Below are positions 1 to 9,869 of a stretch of 64,000 nt of DNA, piece by piece. A program made the translations under genes and the position numbers. The stretch's first letter is position 1; each line of letters begins with the position of its first letter. Under the pieces are notes generated by a model. That model saw only the letters and a list, made by a program, of their open reading frames with translations. It was not told the origin of the DNA and made no database searches. Source of the stretch: an uncultured Porphyromonadaceae bacterium (GTDB taxonomy: Bacteria; Bacteroidota; Bacteroidia; Bacteroidales; Muribaculaceae); the NCBI GenBank assembly GCA_900545955.1, contig URAU01000004.1:62001-126000 (forward strand). The letters run 5' to 3'.

Positions 1-1
1 C

Positions 2-415
2 TTCAACTATACGCACCGGACGAACTACATCACCCTCCCGGTGATGACCCATATATTCTTCGGCTCGCGCGTGGTAAAGTGCTTCTTCAATCTCGGACCG
101 CAGATTGGATATATGGTGAGCGACGCCGTCAGCGCCAACTTCGATTATGAGAATCCCACTGAGGTAGAGGGATTTCCATATGAATACAGGCAGGTTGACC
201 AGATGCGTCTGAAAATCAAGAACAGATTTGACTACGGAATCACGGGCGGTGCCGGAGTTGAGTTCATAATAAAAAAGCGTCATTCGGTGATGCTCGAGGC
301 CCGCTATTACTACGGCCTCGGCAATATATTCCCCTCCTCGAAAGCCGATGAGTTCTCCGCCTCGCGCGGAAGCACAATCATGGTGAGCCTCGGCTACATG
401 TACCGCCTGAAATAG
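2..415 (+). CDS. C-terminal part of an outer-membrane beta-barrel protein (5' end outside window)
   Basis: The reading frame is open from base 2, so the gene starts upstream of the window; an internal Met at 41 is not the start. The visible ~137 residues alternate polar and hydrophobic residues, with glycine/aromatic-rich strands such as GITGGAGVEFIIKKRHSVML and YYYGLGNIF. It ends in a strand-like segment, MVSLGYMYRLK. This is typical of the PorT/OmpX-like small barrels of Bacteroidetes (outer_membrane_beta-barrel families). No substrate can be inferred. The next gene follows after a short gap on the same strand. Confidence 0.7.
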   Translation, partial: FNYTHRTNYITLPVMTHIFFGSRVVKCFFNLGPQIGYMVSDAVSANFDYENPTEVEGFPYEYRQVDQMRLKIKNRFDYGITGGAGVEFIIKKRHSVMLEARYYYGLGNIFPSSKADEFSASRGSTIMVSLGYMYRLK

Positions 416-488
416 GCGTCGCATGTCCTCCGGTGTCGCGGCATTTCCGCAGCCCGGCCAACATCTGAAAAAGTATTTTTGCCACGAT

Positions 489-3400
489 ATGAAGAAATTA
501 ACCATACTGATTCTCGCAGCGTCGGTTCTGCCGACCGGAGCCTCGGCCGAGGCCCTTTGGATGCGCGATGTGAAGATTTCGCCCGACGGCACGCGCATAG
601 CTTTCGAATATAAAGGCGATATTTTTACTGTTCCGGCAACCGGCGGCATGGCCACGCGGCTGACCACCAATCCTGCCTACGACTCCAACCCCATATGGAG
701 CCCCGACGGCAAAAGCATAGCTTTCGCATCTGCGCGCCACGGCAATTTCGATGTCTATGTGATGCCATCCGGAGGTGGGACTGCCACGCGGCTGACGCGC
801 AATCAGGCCGCTGAAATTCCCGAAGCCTTCTCGCCCGACGGGCGCACCGTATATTTCTCGGCGGCCATACAGAATCCGGCTCAATCGGCAATGTTTCCGA
901 GTTCGCGCATGAGCGAGTTCTACGCCGTAGGAGTGGAGGGCGGAAAACCCCGGCAGGTGCTCGGCACGCCGGCTCAGATGCCCACCTTCAGCGCCGACGG
1001 CAATGTGATGCTCTATCAGGACGTGAAGGGATTCGAGGACGAATGGCGCAAGCACCATACATCTTCCGTCACCCGCGACATCTGGATGGTGGATTTCACC
1101 ACCGGCAAGCATACGAATCTGACCGACCGTCCCGGCGAGGACCGCAATCCGGTGCTTGATCCGGCTTCCGGCGCAGTATACTTCCTCAGCGAGCGCGACG
1201 GCGATACATTCAATGTGTGGACCTTCCCGCTCGGCGCACCAGATAAAGCCGAACGCATCACCGATTTCAAAACTCACCCCGTGAGATTCCTATCGCGTTC
1301 GGCCGACGGGAAGATGGCATTTACCTACGACGGCAGCATCTACACGCTTGCCGACGGGGGAAAGCCCGTGAAACTTACCGTAGAGGCCGTGACCGACGAC
1401 GCCGACCAGAAGGAGGTTCGCAACGTAAAGGCTGCCGGAGGAGTAGTCTCGCCCGACGGCAAGATGGTGGCCTTCACCGACCGTGGCGACGTGTTCGTAA
1501 CTTCGGTGGAATACCCCACTACTGTACAGGTCACCCACACTCCCGCCGCTGAGCGCCATATCAGCTGGGGAGCCGACAACCGCACGCTTTATTATACCTC
1601 GGAGCGCTCCGGTCGCAAGAATATATATAAGGCGTCGATGACGCGCAAGGAAGATGCCAATTTCCCCAATGCGACGGCCATTTCCGAGGTGGCGCTCTTC
1701 GACGTGAAGCCTGGTGCCAACGTGGCTGATCCGGTCGACGAGTACTCGCATCCTGATGTTTCTCCCGACGGCAAGAAGCTTGCTTTTGTCAAGAATCGCA
1801 ACCATCTCTGCGTGATGGATTTGGCGTCCGGCAAAGTTACGGAATACACCCGTGGTGAGACCTATCCGGGCCAGAACGACGGCATGGGCTTCGAGTGGAG
1901 TCCCGACAGCCGCTGGATCGTGATGGAATTTATTCCCGAGATGCGCGACCCATATAGCGATATCGCGCTGCTCGAACTCTCGACCGGCAAAATCACCGAC
2001 CTCACTCGCTCGGGCTATTTCGACGGCACTCCGCATTTTGTGCTCGACGGCAACGCGATCGTGTATCAGACCGACCGCTACGGCATGCGCGCCCACGCTT
2101 CGTGGGGCTCGCAGAACGACGTGATGATCATATTCCTCAACCGCGAGGCCTACGACCGCTTCCTGCTCAACGAGGAAGACTACGCCCTTCTGAAGGATGC
2201 CGAGAAAACTGAGAAAAAAGCCTCCGGCGCAAGTACAGAGGGTGGAAAGGGCGACGCAAAAAAAGGCGCTGCGAAAAAAGACGCTGCTGCCGACAAGAAA
2301 AAGGAGGAAAAGGGCGTGAAACCCATTGTGGTCGAGCTCGACGGCATTGAAGACCGCATCGTGCGCCTCACCCCCTTCTCGAGCGACCTCGGCGATGCAA
2401 TCCTCACCGCCGACGGCGAGACGCTATATTTCCTCAGCTCATTCGACGACGGCTACGACCTCTGGAAAATGTCGCTGCGCAAGCGCGAGCCTAAGCTCGT
2501 GAGCAAGCTTGGCAGCAAACGCACCCCGATGCTTCAGCTCGACAAGGAGGGAAAGAGCATATTTGTGTTCGGCGACAAAATTCAGAAGCTCGACCCCAAG
2601 ACCGATAAGCTCAAGGCCGTTACAGCAACCGCCACTCAGGAAATCGACCTTGCCGCCGAACGCGAGGCTATGTTCGACTACATGACGGTAGAGGAAGGTG
2701 CCCGCTTCTACAACAAGGGGATGCACGGTATCGACTGGCCCGCCATGACGGCAGCCTATCGCCGTTTCCTCCCGCATATCAACAACAACTACGACTACGC
2801 CGAAATGCTTTCCGAACTGCTCGGCGAGCTCAATGTGTCGCACACCGGCGGCCGCTACCGTCCGGCACCTGCTGCAGGAGCCGACCGGACTGCCTCGCTC
2901 GGTCTGCTCTACGACATGACATACACAGGACCGGGCCAGAAAGTTGATGAAGTAATCGTAAACGGTCCATTCGACTCGGCCAAAACAAAGATGACCCCCG
3001 GATCGGTAATCACTGCCATCAATTCAGAGGAGCTTACCCCCGAGGCCGACCTTTCCGGAATCCTCCGGAATCTTACCGGAAAGAAGACGCTCGTGGCCTT
3101 CACCACACCCTCGGGCGTGAAAGTCGAGGAGGTTGTTAAGCCAGTCTCGGTCGCCAAGGAGAACGCCCTGCTATATAAGCGCTGGGTGAAACAGCGTGCC
3201 GCCGACGTGGAGCGCTGGTCGGGTGGCCGTCTGGGCTACGTACACATCCCATCGATGGCCGACGAGTCGTTCCGCCCGATGTATGCCGACCTGCTCGGCA
3301 AATACGCCAATTGCGACGGCGTGGTGATCGACATCCGCTGGAACGGCGGCGGACGTATGCACGAGGATATCGAGGTGCTCTTCACCGGACAGAAATACCT

Positions 3401-3794
3401 GACGCAGGAAATCCGCGGCACCGACGTGTGCGATATGCCTTCGCGCCGCTGGAACAAGCCATCGATTATGCTCGTGGCCGAGCCCTGCTACAGCAACGCC
3501 CACGGCACCCCCTGGGTATACCAGCACCAGAAAATCGGTAAGGTTGTCGGCGCTCCCGTGCCCGGCACTATGACCTCGGTCAACTGGGTGACGATGCAGG
3601 ATCCCACGCTCGTGTTCGGAATCCCCGTTATCGGCTACCGTACCGCCGAAGGCAACTATCTGGAGAACACCCAGCTTGAGCCCGATGTGAAGGTTCTTAA
3701 CTCGCCTGAAACCATCGTGAAAGGTGAGGACACACAGCTCCGCACTGCTGTAGAGACGCTTCTGCGCGACATCGACGCTAAAAAGGGGAAATGA
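489..3794 (+). CDS. Exported tricorn-like S41 protease
   Basis: Predicted large self-compartmentalising-type serine protease of the tricorn/S41 group that trims peptides. I chose the ATG at 489, not the upstream ATG at 423, because it yields a good signal peptide (MKKLTILILAASVLPTGASA). The mature protein would be periplasmic or secreted. The N-terminal half carries repeated PD40/WD40-like blades (SPDGTRIAF, SPDGKSIAF, SPDGKKLAF). A Lys/Ala-rich linker lies at about residues 569-614. Then come a tricorn core domain with FYNKGMHGIDW, a PDZ-like region (GSVITAINSEEL) and the S41 domain with VVIDIRWNGGG. The probable nucleophile is Ser1002 in CYSNAHGTP. At 1101 aa it is close to classical tricorn length. 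The C1 peptidase follows 49 bp downstream, so the two may act together on imported peptides (inference). Confidence 0.88.
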   Translation: MKKLTILILAASVLPTGASAEALWMRDVKISPDGTRIAFEYKGDIFTVPATGGMATRLTTNPAYDSNPIWSPDGKSIAFASARHGNFDVYVMPSGGGTATRLTRNQAAEIPEAFSPDGRTVYFSAAIQNPAQSAMFPSSRMSEFYAVGVEGGKPRQVLGTPAQMPTFSADGNVMLYQDVKGFEDEWRKHHTSSVTRDIWMVDFTTGKHTNLTDRPGEDRNPVLDPASGAVYFLSERDGDTFNVWTFPLGAPDKAERITDFKTHPVRFLSRSADGKMAFTYDGSIYTLADGGKPVKLTVEAVTDDADQKEVRNVKAAGGVVSPDGKMVAFTDRGDVFVTSVEYPTTVQVTHTPAAERHISWGADNRTLYYTSERSGRKNIYKASMTRKEDANFPNATAISEVALFDVKPGANVADPVDEYSHPDVSPDGKKLAFVKNRNHLCVMDLASGKVTEYTRGETYPGQNDGMGFEWSPDSRWIVMEFIPEMRDPYSDIALLELSTGKITDLTRSGYFDGTPHFVLDGNAIVYQTDRYGMRAHASWGSQNDVMIIFLNREAYDRFLLNEEDYALLKDAEKTEKKASGASTEGGKGDAKKGAAKKDAAADKKKEEKGVKPIVVELDGIEDRIVRLTPFSSDLGDAILTADGETLYFLSSFDDGYDLWKMSLRKREPKLVSKLGSKRTPMLQLDKEGKSIFVFGDKIQKLDPKTDKLKAVTATATQEIDLAAEREAMFDYMTVEEGARFYNKGMHGIDWPAMTAAYRRFLPHINNNYDYAEMLSELLGELNVSHTGGRYRPAPAAGADRTASLGLLYDMTYTGPGQKVDEVIVNGPFDSAKTKMTPGSVITAINSEELTPEADLSGILRNLTGKKTLVAFTTPSGVKVEEVVKPVSVAKENALLYKRWVKQRAADVERWSGGRLGYVHIPSMADESFRPMYADLLGKYANCDGVVIDIRWNGGGRMHEDIEVLFTGQKYLTQEIRGTDVCDMPSRRWNKPSIMLVAEPCYSNAHGTPWVYQHQKIGKVVGAPVPGTMTSVNWVTMQDPTLVFGIPVIGYRTAEGNYLENTQLEPDVKVLNSPETIVKGEDTQLRTAVETLLRDIDAKKGK

Positions 3795-3843
3795 TGCCCC
3801 GTTCGCACGTTTTAAGGTATAATTAGACAATAATATATAGGTT

Positions 3844-5097
3844 ATGAAGAAAATACATCTTGCTCTGCTCGCCATGGCAGCTGCGGCTCCGGCTTACTCC
3901 ATCGACAACGTCGACGTGGAAGCCCTGCGCCATCAGTTTGCCGTGGCCGACAGCGTGGCCACCGACTCGGTGGATGTCGATACCGTGAAGTTTGTATTCA
4001 CCGACATCAAAGTGATTCCCACCACCCCTGTAAAGGACCAGAACAAGAGCGGCACCTGTTGGTGTTTCGCCGGCACATCGATGTTCGAGGACGAAATAGT
4101 GCGTCAGGGCGGTAAGGAGCACGACCTGAGCGAGATGTTTACCGTGCGCCAGTGCTACCTCGACAAGGCCGACCGCTACGTGCGCATGTACGGCCAGACG
4201 AATTTCGGTGCCGGTGGCAGCATTATGGACGTGCCCTACGTCTGGGCACGCTACGGCGCACTCCCCGAGAGTGTCTACTCCGGACTGAACTACGGCGAGG
4301 AAAAACACGTTCACGGCGAACTGGACGCCGTGCTCAAGGCCTATCTCGACGCGGTAGTCCGCAAGCCCAACAAGCGTATTTCCGAATCGTGGCGCAAAGG
4401 CTATGAGGCTATCCTCGATGCATATCTGGGCGAAGTGCCCGAGACTTTCGAGGTCGACGGACGCACATATACTCCGCTGAGCTACGCCGAGTCGCTCGGC
4501 ATCAACACCGACGACTATGTGCCCGTAACTTCCTTCACTCACCATCCTTTCTATGAGCCGTTTGTGCTCGAAGTGCCCGACAACTGGCTCTGGGCGCCCT
4601 ACGAGAATGTACCTCTCGACGAACTGAAGGCCATCGTCGACAATGCCATTGACAAGGGTTACCCGGTAGTCTGGGCGGCCGACGTGAGCGAGGGCGGCTT
4701 CAAATGGAATGAAGGTTTCGCTGTGATGCCCAAGGAGCGCACCGCCGCCGATATGGAGGGGACCGAACTCTCGCGCTGGGTAAAACTCAGCGACAAGGAG
4801 CGTCAGGCAAAGCAGTTCGACATCAAGGGACCGGTTGAGGAAATCGAGGTTACTCAGGAGGTGCGCCAGAAGATGTTCGACCGCCAGGAGACTACCGACG
4901 ACCACGGGATGGAAATCGTTGGCGTAGCCACCGACCAGAACGGCAAGCGCTATTACAAGGTGAAGAACTCCTGGGACACCAATCAGGTCTACGACGGCTT
5001 CTTCTATGTGTCCGAACCTTTCTTCCTGGCCAAGACACTGAGCATCCTCGTGCATAAGGACGCACTCCCCGCGTCGATAGCCGCAAGGATATTCTGA
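3844..5097 (+). CDS. C1 family (bleomycin hydrolase/PepC-like) cysteine peptidase, exported
   Basis: Papain-fold aminopeptidase C/bleomycin-hydrolase-like enzyme. The catalytic Cys72 lies in SGTCWCF, His354 in DDHGMEIVG and Asn375 in VKNSWDTN, so the triad is intact. An N-terminal hydrophobic segment (MKKIHLALLAMAAAAPAYS) looks like a signal peptide, unlike cytoplasmic PepC; exported homologues are common in Bacteroidales. The 417-aa length fits the family. It sits 49 bp after the tricorn-like gene, probably in the same transcript, and the pairing suggests peptide scavenging in the periplasm. The overlapping antisense frame is a shadow of the high-GC codon usage. Confidence 0.9.
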   Translation: MKKIHLALLAMAAAAPAYSIDNVDVEALRHQFAVADSVATDSVDVDTVKFVFTDIKVIPTTPVKDQNKSGTCWCFAGTSMFEDEIVRQGGKEHDLSEMFTVRQCYLDKADRYVRMYGQTNFGAGGSIMDVPYVWARYGALPESVYSGLNYGEEKHVHGELDAVLKAYLDAVVRKPNKRISESWRKGYEAILDAYLGEVPETFEVDGRTYTPLSYAESLGINTDDYVPVTSFTHHPFYEPFVLEVPDNWLWAPYENVPLDELKAIVDNAIDKGYPVVWAADVSEGGFKWNEGFAVMPKERTAADMEGTELSRWVKLSDKERQAKQFDIKGPVEEIEVTQEVRQKMFDRQETTDDHGMEIVGVATDQNGKRYYKVKNSWDTNQVYDGFFYVSEPFFLAKTLSILVHKDALPASIAARIF

Positions 5098-5138
5098 CCG
5101 TGCTATTCCGTTCACGGAAACTATAAATCTGAAAACTA

Positions 5139-7349
5139 ATGTCGCGCAGACGCCTTAAAGCCGCCATCCGGATGCTGTGGATTGCCATGGCCGGAGCGGT
5201 CGGGGCGTCTGCGGCGTTGTATCTGTCGGGGTGTGGCCGGCAATCCTCCACCGGAGAGCCGTCGCTGCTCCTCGCCGTCGACGGCTGCCGGATTTACGCC
5301 GACAGTATGGTGTTCGACAATGGCATGACCGTCCGCGTGGCAGGCGATTCTCTGCTTCAGGTGCGTCTGGATGGTATCACATTGCGTCAGATGCGTATGG
5401 CGCCTGTAGACGCCAGGGCTCTCTCCATGCGGTCGACGTTTCCCCTTCTGGATGCCTTTTTGCGTTTGGAAAACTCATCGGGGCGTCCCCGGCTCTCCGC
5501 AGATGCGTTGCTGTGGGGAATTGCGCTTAATCCGCTGGCATCGGATGATGATGTCGAGGCGCTCGACGCACGTCTCTCCAACGGTTTTCCCGTACCGTCG
5601 GAGGCCGCCGGCTATTCATGGCCGATGGTCAACTCCAATCCTGTGTGGCTTCTGGCTGCGGCGGAGTCGGCCAAATGCTCCGGAAACCTCCGGCGTCTCG
5701 CGTCGCTTGCGTCTGTGGCTCCGGGTATTGTAGCGGAGGATGCGCGTGTATGTCTCAACCCTTCGTCGGGACTGCTATACGGACTGCCGCATTATCTGGC
5801 CGGAAATCAATCCATGTTTCCGGAATGGATGCAGCCGGTCGACCGCTTCGAGTGTCAGACTTTCGGTGTGAACATGTCGTATGTGCTCGCCCTCAGGAGT
5901 CTTGACGAATTGAACCGCTCTATGGTGCTTCGCAACCGCAGTGCGGCTGTGGAAATAGATTGCCTCGATGCCGACTCTCTGTGCAATGCCCTGAAGCGCA
6001 GGATGTGGCTTCCGCAGCAGGGTTGCTTCGGGGCGATGGCCTACGGATTTCCGGTGTGGCCCGTGGCGCTCGAAGGTTCCGATCCGTTCATGCAGGCAAT
6101 GGCTGTTGCCTTCGGCGGTATCGACGGAGCGATGGCCCGGTCGATGGTGAATTCGCTTCCACTTCCAGATGGGCTGCCATCGATACCGCAGCACACCGGT
6201 GCCGCTGCGGCAATTGCAGCCGCCCGTGTGCATAGCTCCGATCAGATGAGCATTTACGTAGCTGCCATAATGAAGCGGATTGGCCTGGAAATTCTTTCGG
6301 GCCGGAGGGAGTCGATTTCTGTAGGTGCGTTGTCCGCCGTAGTTCTGCGCGGACTGCTCGGATGCCGGTTCGGCTGGTATGAACTGACTTTCGCGCCCTA
6401 TCTGCCTCCCTGGCTTCGGGAGGCACACATAAACTTCGGATGGAGAAAGGCCGACGTGAAAGTGTCGCTGTCGGGTGCGGGTGCCAACGCCGTCGTAGCC
6501 GGTGGGGGTGCTCTCGCCGTGAACCATTCCGTTGAAGGAAAGGTATCGGTCGATATAACGCTGACTCTGGAGGATGGGCTGCCAGGGGGCGATAAGGTTG
6601 GCCGACATGGAGAGGTGTCTCGTTGCGTTCCTGTGGCGTCCTCGCTTCCGAAGCCTCCTATTGTCGAGTGGCAGTCAGCCACGCGAGCCACTGTCGCAGC
6701 CGCCCCCGATGCGGAGGTATCTCAAGGCGTATTCGAAGTCTGGGTTAATGGCGTTCTGAACCGGATTGCAGACCGGCGGATTATCGAGCTTGACAATCTG
6801 CCGGGCTTCTGCACCGTTCAGATTGCATCGGTCGATTCGGCCGGGGGTGCCGGATTCTCGGCAATGCCACACGAAATCGACAGCCGGAGCAACGTGTCGC
6901 TTGTGAGGCTTGCCACGGTTGCCAAAGGCGGGACGAAAGTGCTTCCCGACAAGCATCTGGCCGCGCGGTTTGTTGAGTCGTCGCGCACAGCCAATCGTAA
7001 CCTCCGTTTCAACGTCATCGCGCCGGAAGGGGGCCGGTATATTGTCGATGTGCATTATGCCAGCGGCCTGGGCATCGTGAATCCGCGCCGGGGCACGGCT
7101 CTGCGGATGTGTATGGTCAACGGGCGTCGCGCCGGGGTATTCGTCTTCCCGCAGTTCTCCCCGTCGGCCTGGGATAAATCGCTTGGCGACGACTGGCAGC
7201 GTCTTTCGTCGTTCAGCAATCCTTTGGTCGTGGAGCTTGAGGCCGGAGAAAACATCCTTGAGCTAAGGTATTTTCAGACGTCGCCCGTATATCTCGACCC
7301 GACGGCCAATTCGCTTGTGGCCGATTATGTGCGACTTATTCCGCTTTAG
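5139..7349 (+). CDS. Large lipoprotein with six-hairpin glycosidase-like core (DUF4450-like)
   Basis: I do not recognise a specific enzyme. The N terminus has an RRR-containing n-region, a hydrophobic stretch and a lipobox LYLSGC, so it should be a lipoprotein. The middle (~residues 150-430) is helical and rich in motifs seen in (alpha/alpha)6-barrel glycosidases, for example GYSWPMVNSNPVW, SGLLYGLPHYLAG, MWLPQQGCFG and LPDGLPSIPQHTGA. It is followed by a beta-rich stretch. The last ~130 residues (GGRYIVDVHYASG ... VVELEAGENILELRY) resemble a carbohydrate-binding module of the CBM6/CBM35 type. It lies directly upstream of an alpha-glucan GH13 gene, so a role in oligosaccharide handling is plausible. 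DUF4450 or a GH-like family membership should be tested by profile search. Confidence 0.55.
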   Translation: MSRRRLKAAIRMLWIAMAGAVGASAALYLSGCGRQSSTGEPSLLLAVDGCRIYADSMVFDNGMTVRVAGDSLLQVRLDGITLRQMRMAPVDARALSMRSTFPLLDAFLRLENSSGRPRLSADALLWGIALNPLASDDDVEALDARLSNGFPVPSEAAGYSWPMVNSNPVWLLAAAESAKCSGNLRRLASLASVAPGIVAEDARVCLNPSSGLLYGLPHYLAGNQSMFPEWMQPVDRFECQTFGVNMSYVLALRSLDELNRSMVLRNRSAAVEIDCLDADSLCNALKRRMWLPQQGCFGAMAYGFPVWPVALEGSDPFMQAMAVAFGGIDGAMARSMVNSLPLPDGLPSIPQHTGAAAAIAAARVHSSDQMSIYVAAIMKRIGLEILSGRRESISVGALSAVVLRGLLGCRFGWYELTFAPYLPPWLREAHINFGWRKADVKVSLSGAGANAVVAGGGALAVNHSVEGKVSVDITLTLEDGLPGGDKVGRHGEVSRCVPVASSLPKPPIVEWQSATRATVAAAPDAEVSQGVFEVWVNGVLNRIADRRIIELDNLPGFCTVQIASVDSAGGAGFSAMPHEIDSRSNVSLVRLATVAKGGTKVLPDKHLAARFVESSRTANRNLRFNVIAPEGGRYIVDVHYASGLGIVNPRRGTALRMCMVNGRRAGVFVFPQFSPSAWDKSLGDDWQRLSSFSNPLVVELEAGENILELRYFQTSPVYLDPTANSLVADYVRLIPL

Positions 7350-7457
7350 CGGCCTCTGCAATATGGCGTAAACGAAAATAATTGATTAAATTAGCGGAAC
7401 AAAGCGCTTAGTCGCGTTCGATATTAACTTAATTGTTTGTGAATCTTACTTATAACC

Positions 7458-9323
7458 ATGATGAAAAGATTATCGATACTTGCAGCTGCCGTTATGGCCG
7501 GCGCATCTTTGTTCGGAGCGAAAAAGGCTCCGGTGGTAAGCAACGTAGAGCCGCCATGCTGGTGGGTGGGAATGAACAACGACACACTCCAGATTATGGT
7601 GACGGGCCCCGGCATCGGCAATGCCGAAGTGAGCGCCGATTATCCCGGCGTCACGCTGGCCGAACAGGTGAAACTCGACAGTCCCAACTACAAGTTCCTC
7701 TACTTCACTATCGCACCTGACGCCCGGCCGGGAAAGATGCCTATAACTTTCAGCCTCGACGGCCGTAAGACCACCATAGATTATCCTCTGCTGGCGCGCG
7801 ACCGTAGAGGGGAGGACTATCAGGGCTTCGATGCCTCCGATGTGCTCTACCTCCTCATGCCCGACCGCTTTGCCAAGGGAGAATACACCGTTCCCGCCGA
7901 TGCTAAGCTTGCCTACAATCCCGAAACAGACCGCTCTCAGCCTTCAACGCGCCACGGCGGCAATATCCAGGGCATCCGCGACCATCTCGACTACATCGAC
8001 TCGCTGGGCGTGACGGCCATATGGAGCTGCCCCGTGCTCGAAAACGATATGCCGGGCGGTTCGTACCACGGCTACGCCACCACCAATTATTATAAAATCG
8101 ATCCGCGCTTCGGCACTAACGCCGACTGGTCGGCTCTCGTGGCCGACGCGCAGAAGCGTGGCATAAAAGTTGTGATGGACATGATTTTCAACCATTCAGG
8201 CAGCAACCACCCCTGGATGAAGGACATGCCTTCGGCCGACTGGTATAATTTCCCCGATTCGACGGTAATAACCAACCACCGCCTTTCCACCCATTATGAT
8301 CCCTACGCCTCCGATGCCGACAAGGCCAACTGCGTGGGCGGCTGGTTCGTCACCTCTATGCCCGACCTCAATCAGCGCAATCCGCATCTTATGACATATC
8401 TCATCCAGAACTCAATCTGGTGGATCGAGACCTCGAAAATCAACGGCATCCGCATGGATACCTATCCTTATGCCGACATGAAGGCCATGGCCCGGTGGAT
8501 AGACCGCGTGATGGAGGAGTATCCCAACTTTAACATCGTGGGAGAATGCTGGTATGGCAACGAGGCCGGCAGCGCTTTCTGGCAGCGTGGAAGCCGCACG
8601 AATCCTGAGGATCCGCGCCTGCCAACTGTAATGGACTTCAAGATTATGATAGAGAAGGACAAGACGTTCTACGACGAGACTCTGCCATGGGGCGAAGGTC
8701 TCAACAATCTCTATAATCATCTCGCACTCGACTATCTGTTTCCCGATCCGCAGCATATCCTCACTTTCCTCGACAACCACGATACCGACCGTTTTCTGGC
8801 CGAAATGCCCGACTCGCTCGACAACTGGAAGCAGGCCATCGCTTTCCTTCTCACCTCGCGCGGCATTCCGCAGCTTTACTACGGCACGGAACTGCTGATG
8901 AACGGGTCGAAGAAGGTTTCCGACGGCTACATCCGTCTCGACATGCCGGGCGGTTTCCCCGGCGACAGCATCAATTCCTTCACACCGGAGGGTCGCACCG
9001 CCCTCCAGAACGAGGCTTGGAACTACATGCAGCGGCTGCTGCAGTGGCGTCGCGGTGCAGCCAACGACGTGATTGCCAAAGGTTCGCTCAAGCATTTCGC
9101 CCCTTCCGAGCGCGTATACGCCTATGAGCGCCGCCTGGGCGACAAGAAAGTGCTCGTATTCCTCAACGGTTCCGACGAGGAAGCCACCATGCCCATGGCG
9201 CGTCTGGCCGAGGCTGCCGCCGCAGGAGAGAAGTTCACCGACTTAATTACAGGTGAACCGGTGACGATTACCGAAGAGATGGTTTTCGCTCCCCGTCAGA
9301 CCATGATTCTTTATAATTTCTAA
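7458..9323 (+). CDS. GH13 alpha-glucan hydrolase (SusA/neopullulanase-like)
   Basis: Alpha-amylase family enzyme with an N-terminal cyclomaltodextrinase-type beta-sandwich (~residues 20-115) before the barrel. All four GH13 signatures are visible: region I DMIFNHSGSNH, region II GIRMDTYPY with nucleophile Asp334, region III IVGECW with acid/base Glu363, and region IV FLDNHDTDR with Asp442. A C-terminal beta domain closes the protein, and 621 aa fits neopullulanase/SusA. A hydrophobic N terminus ending near SLFGA suggests periplasmic export. No susC/susD pair is in view. It probably breaks maltooligosaccharides or cyclodextrins in the periplasm; the exact specificity cannot be read from sequence. 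Confidence 0.93.
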   Translation: MMKRLSILAAAVMAGASLFGAKKAPVVSNVEPPCWWVGMNNDTLQIMVTGPGIGNAEVSADYPGVTLAEQVKLDSPNYKFLYFTIAPDARPGKMPITFSLDGRKTTIDYPLLARDRRGEDYQGFDASDVLYLLMPDRFAKGEYTVPADAKLAYNPETDRSQPSTRHGGNIQGIRDHLDYIDSLGVTAIWSCPVLENDMPGGSYHGYATTNYYKIDPRFGTNADWSALVADAQKRGIKVVMDMIFNHSGSNHPWMKDMPSADWYNFPDSTVITNHRLSTHYDPYASDADKANCVGGWFVTSMPDLNQRNPHLMTYLIQNSIWWIETSKINGIRMDTYPYADMKAMARWIDRVMEEYPNFNIVGECWYGNEAGSAFWQRGSRTNPEDPRLPTVMDFKIMIEKDKTFYDETLPWGEGLNNLYNHLALDYLFPDPQHILTFLDNHDTDRFLAEMPDSLDNWKQAIAFLLTSRGIPQLYYGTELLMNGSKKVSDGYIRLDMPGGFPGDSINSFTPEGRTALQNEAWNYMQRLLQWRRGAANDVIAKGSLKHFAPSERVYAYERRLGDKKVLVFLNGSDEEATMPMARLAEAAAAGEKFTDLITGEPVTITEEMVFAPRQTMILYNF

Positions 9324-9346
9324 GCTTCGCCTTTTCAGCCTTCCCG

Positions 9347-9862
9347 ATGAAGCGTATAGGAATACTTTCCGACACTCATTCTACCGTCGACCCCCGCTAT
9401 GCCATCCATTTCGCCGACTGCGACGAAATATGGCATGCGGGCGACGTGGGATGTATTGATGTAATCTCCGATCTGGAGCAGGTAGCGCCCGTGCGTGCCG
9501 TCTGTGGCAACATCGATTCCGGAGTGGTGAGACGCCGTCTGCCGGAGTCGCTTGAGTTTCAGGTAGAAGGGGTGAAAGTACTTCTGACGCATATCGGCGG
9601 CTATCCGGGGCGCTATTCCCCCGGCATGAAAGCCCGTATAAAGGAGGGCGGCATAGCTCTGATGGTATGTGGTCACAGCCATATACTCAAAGTGATGTAC
9701 GACCGCGAGCTCAACTGTCTGCATATCAATCCCGGGGCGGCCGGGGTTCACGGATGGCAGAAGGAGCGCACGCTTGTAAAACTGACCATCGACGGCGCCG
9801 ACATGCGCGACCTTGAGGTGATAGAGCTTGGAAAATACAATGTACTGCCAACAGAAAAATGA
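9347..9862 (+). CDS. YfcE/MJ0936-type metallophosphoesterase
   Basis: Small calcineurin-like phosphodiesterase. Metal-binding motifs run in order: GILSDTH (Asp9, His11), WHAGDVG, VCGNID, LLTHIGG and CGHSHILK. At 171 aa it has the size of the YfcE family, which hydrolyses phosphodiester bonds in vitro and has unclear natural substrates. It is cytoplasmic (no signal peptide). The gene starts 23 bp after the GH13 gene, and the start codon of the following lipoprotein lies only 7 bp beyond its stop, so the three are probably cotranscribed. Confidence 0.88.
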   Translation: MKRIGILSDTHSTVDPRYAIHFADCDEIWHAGDVGCIDVISDLEQVAPVRAVCGNIDSGVVRRRLPESLEFQVEGVKVLLTHIGGYPGRYSPGMKARIKEGGIALMVCGHSHILKVMYDRELNCLHINPGAAGVHGWQKERTLVKLTIDGADMRDLEVIELGKYNVLPTEK

Positions 9863-9869
9863 TTGGATT

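Noticed and set aside
3823..5115. 430-codon minus-strand frame opposite the C1 peptidase
   Set aside because: The sense protein has an intact Cys-His-Asn triad and signal peptide; the antisense has none.
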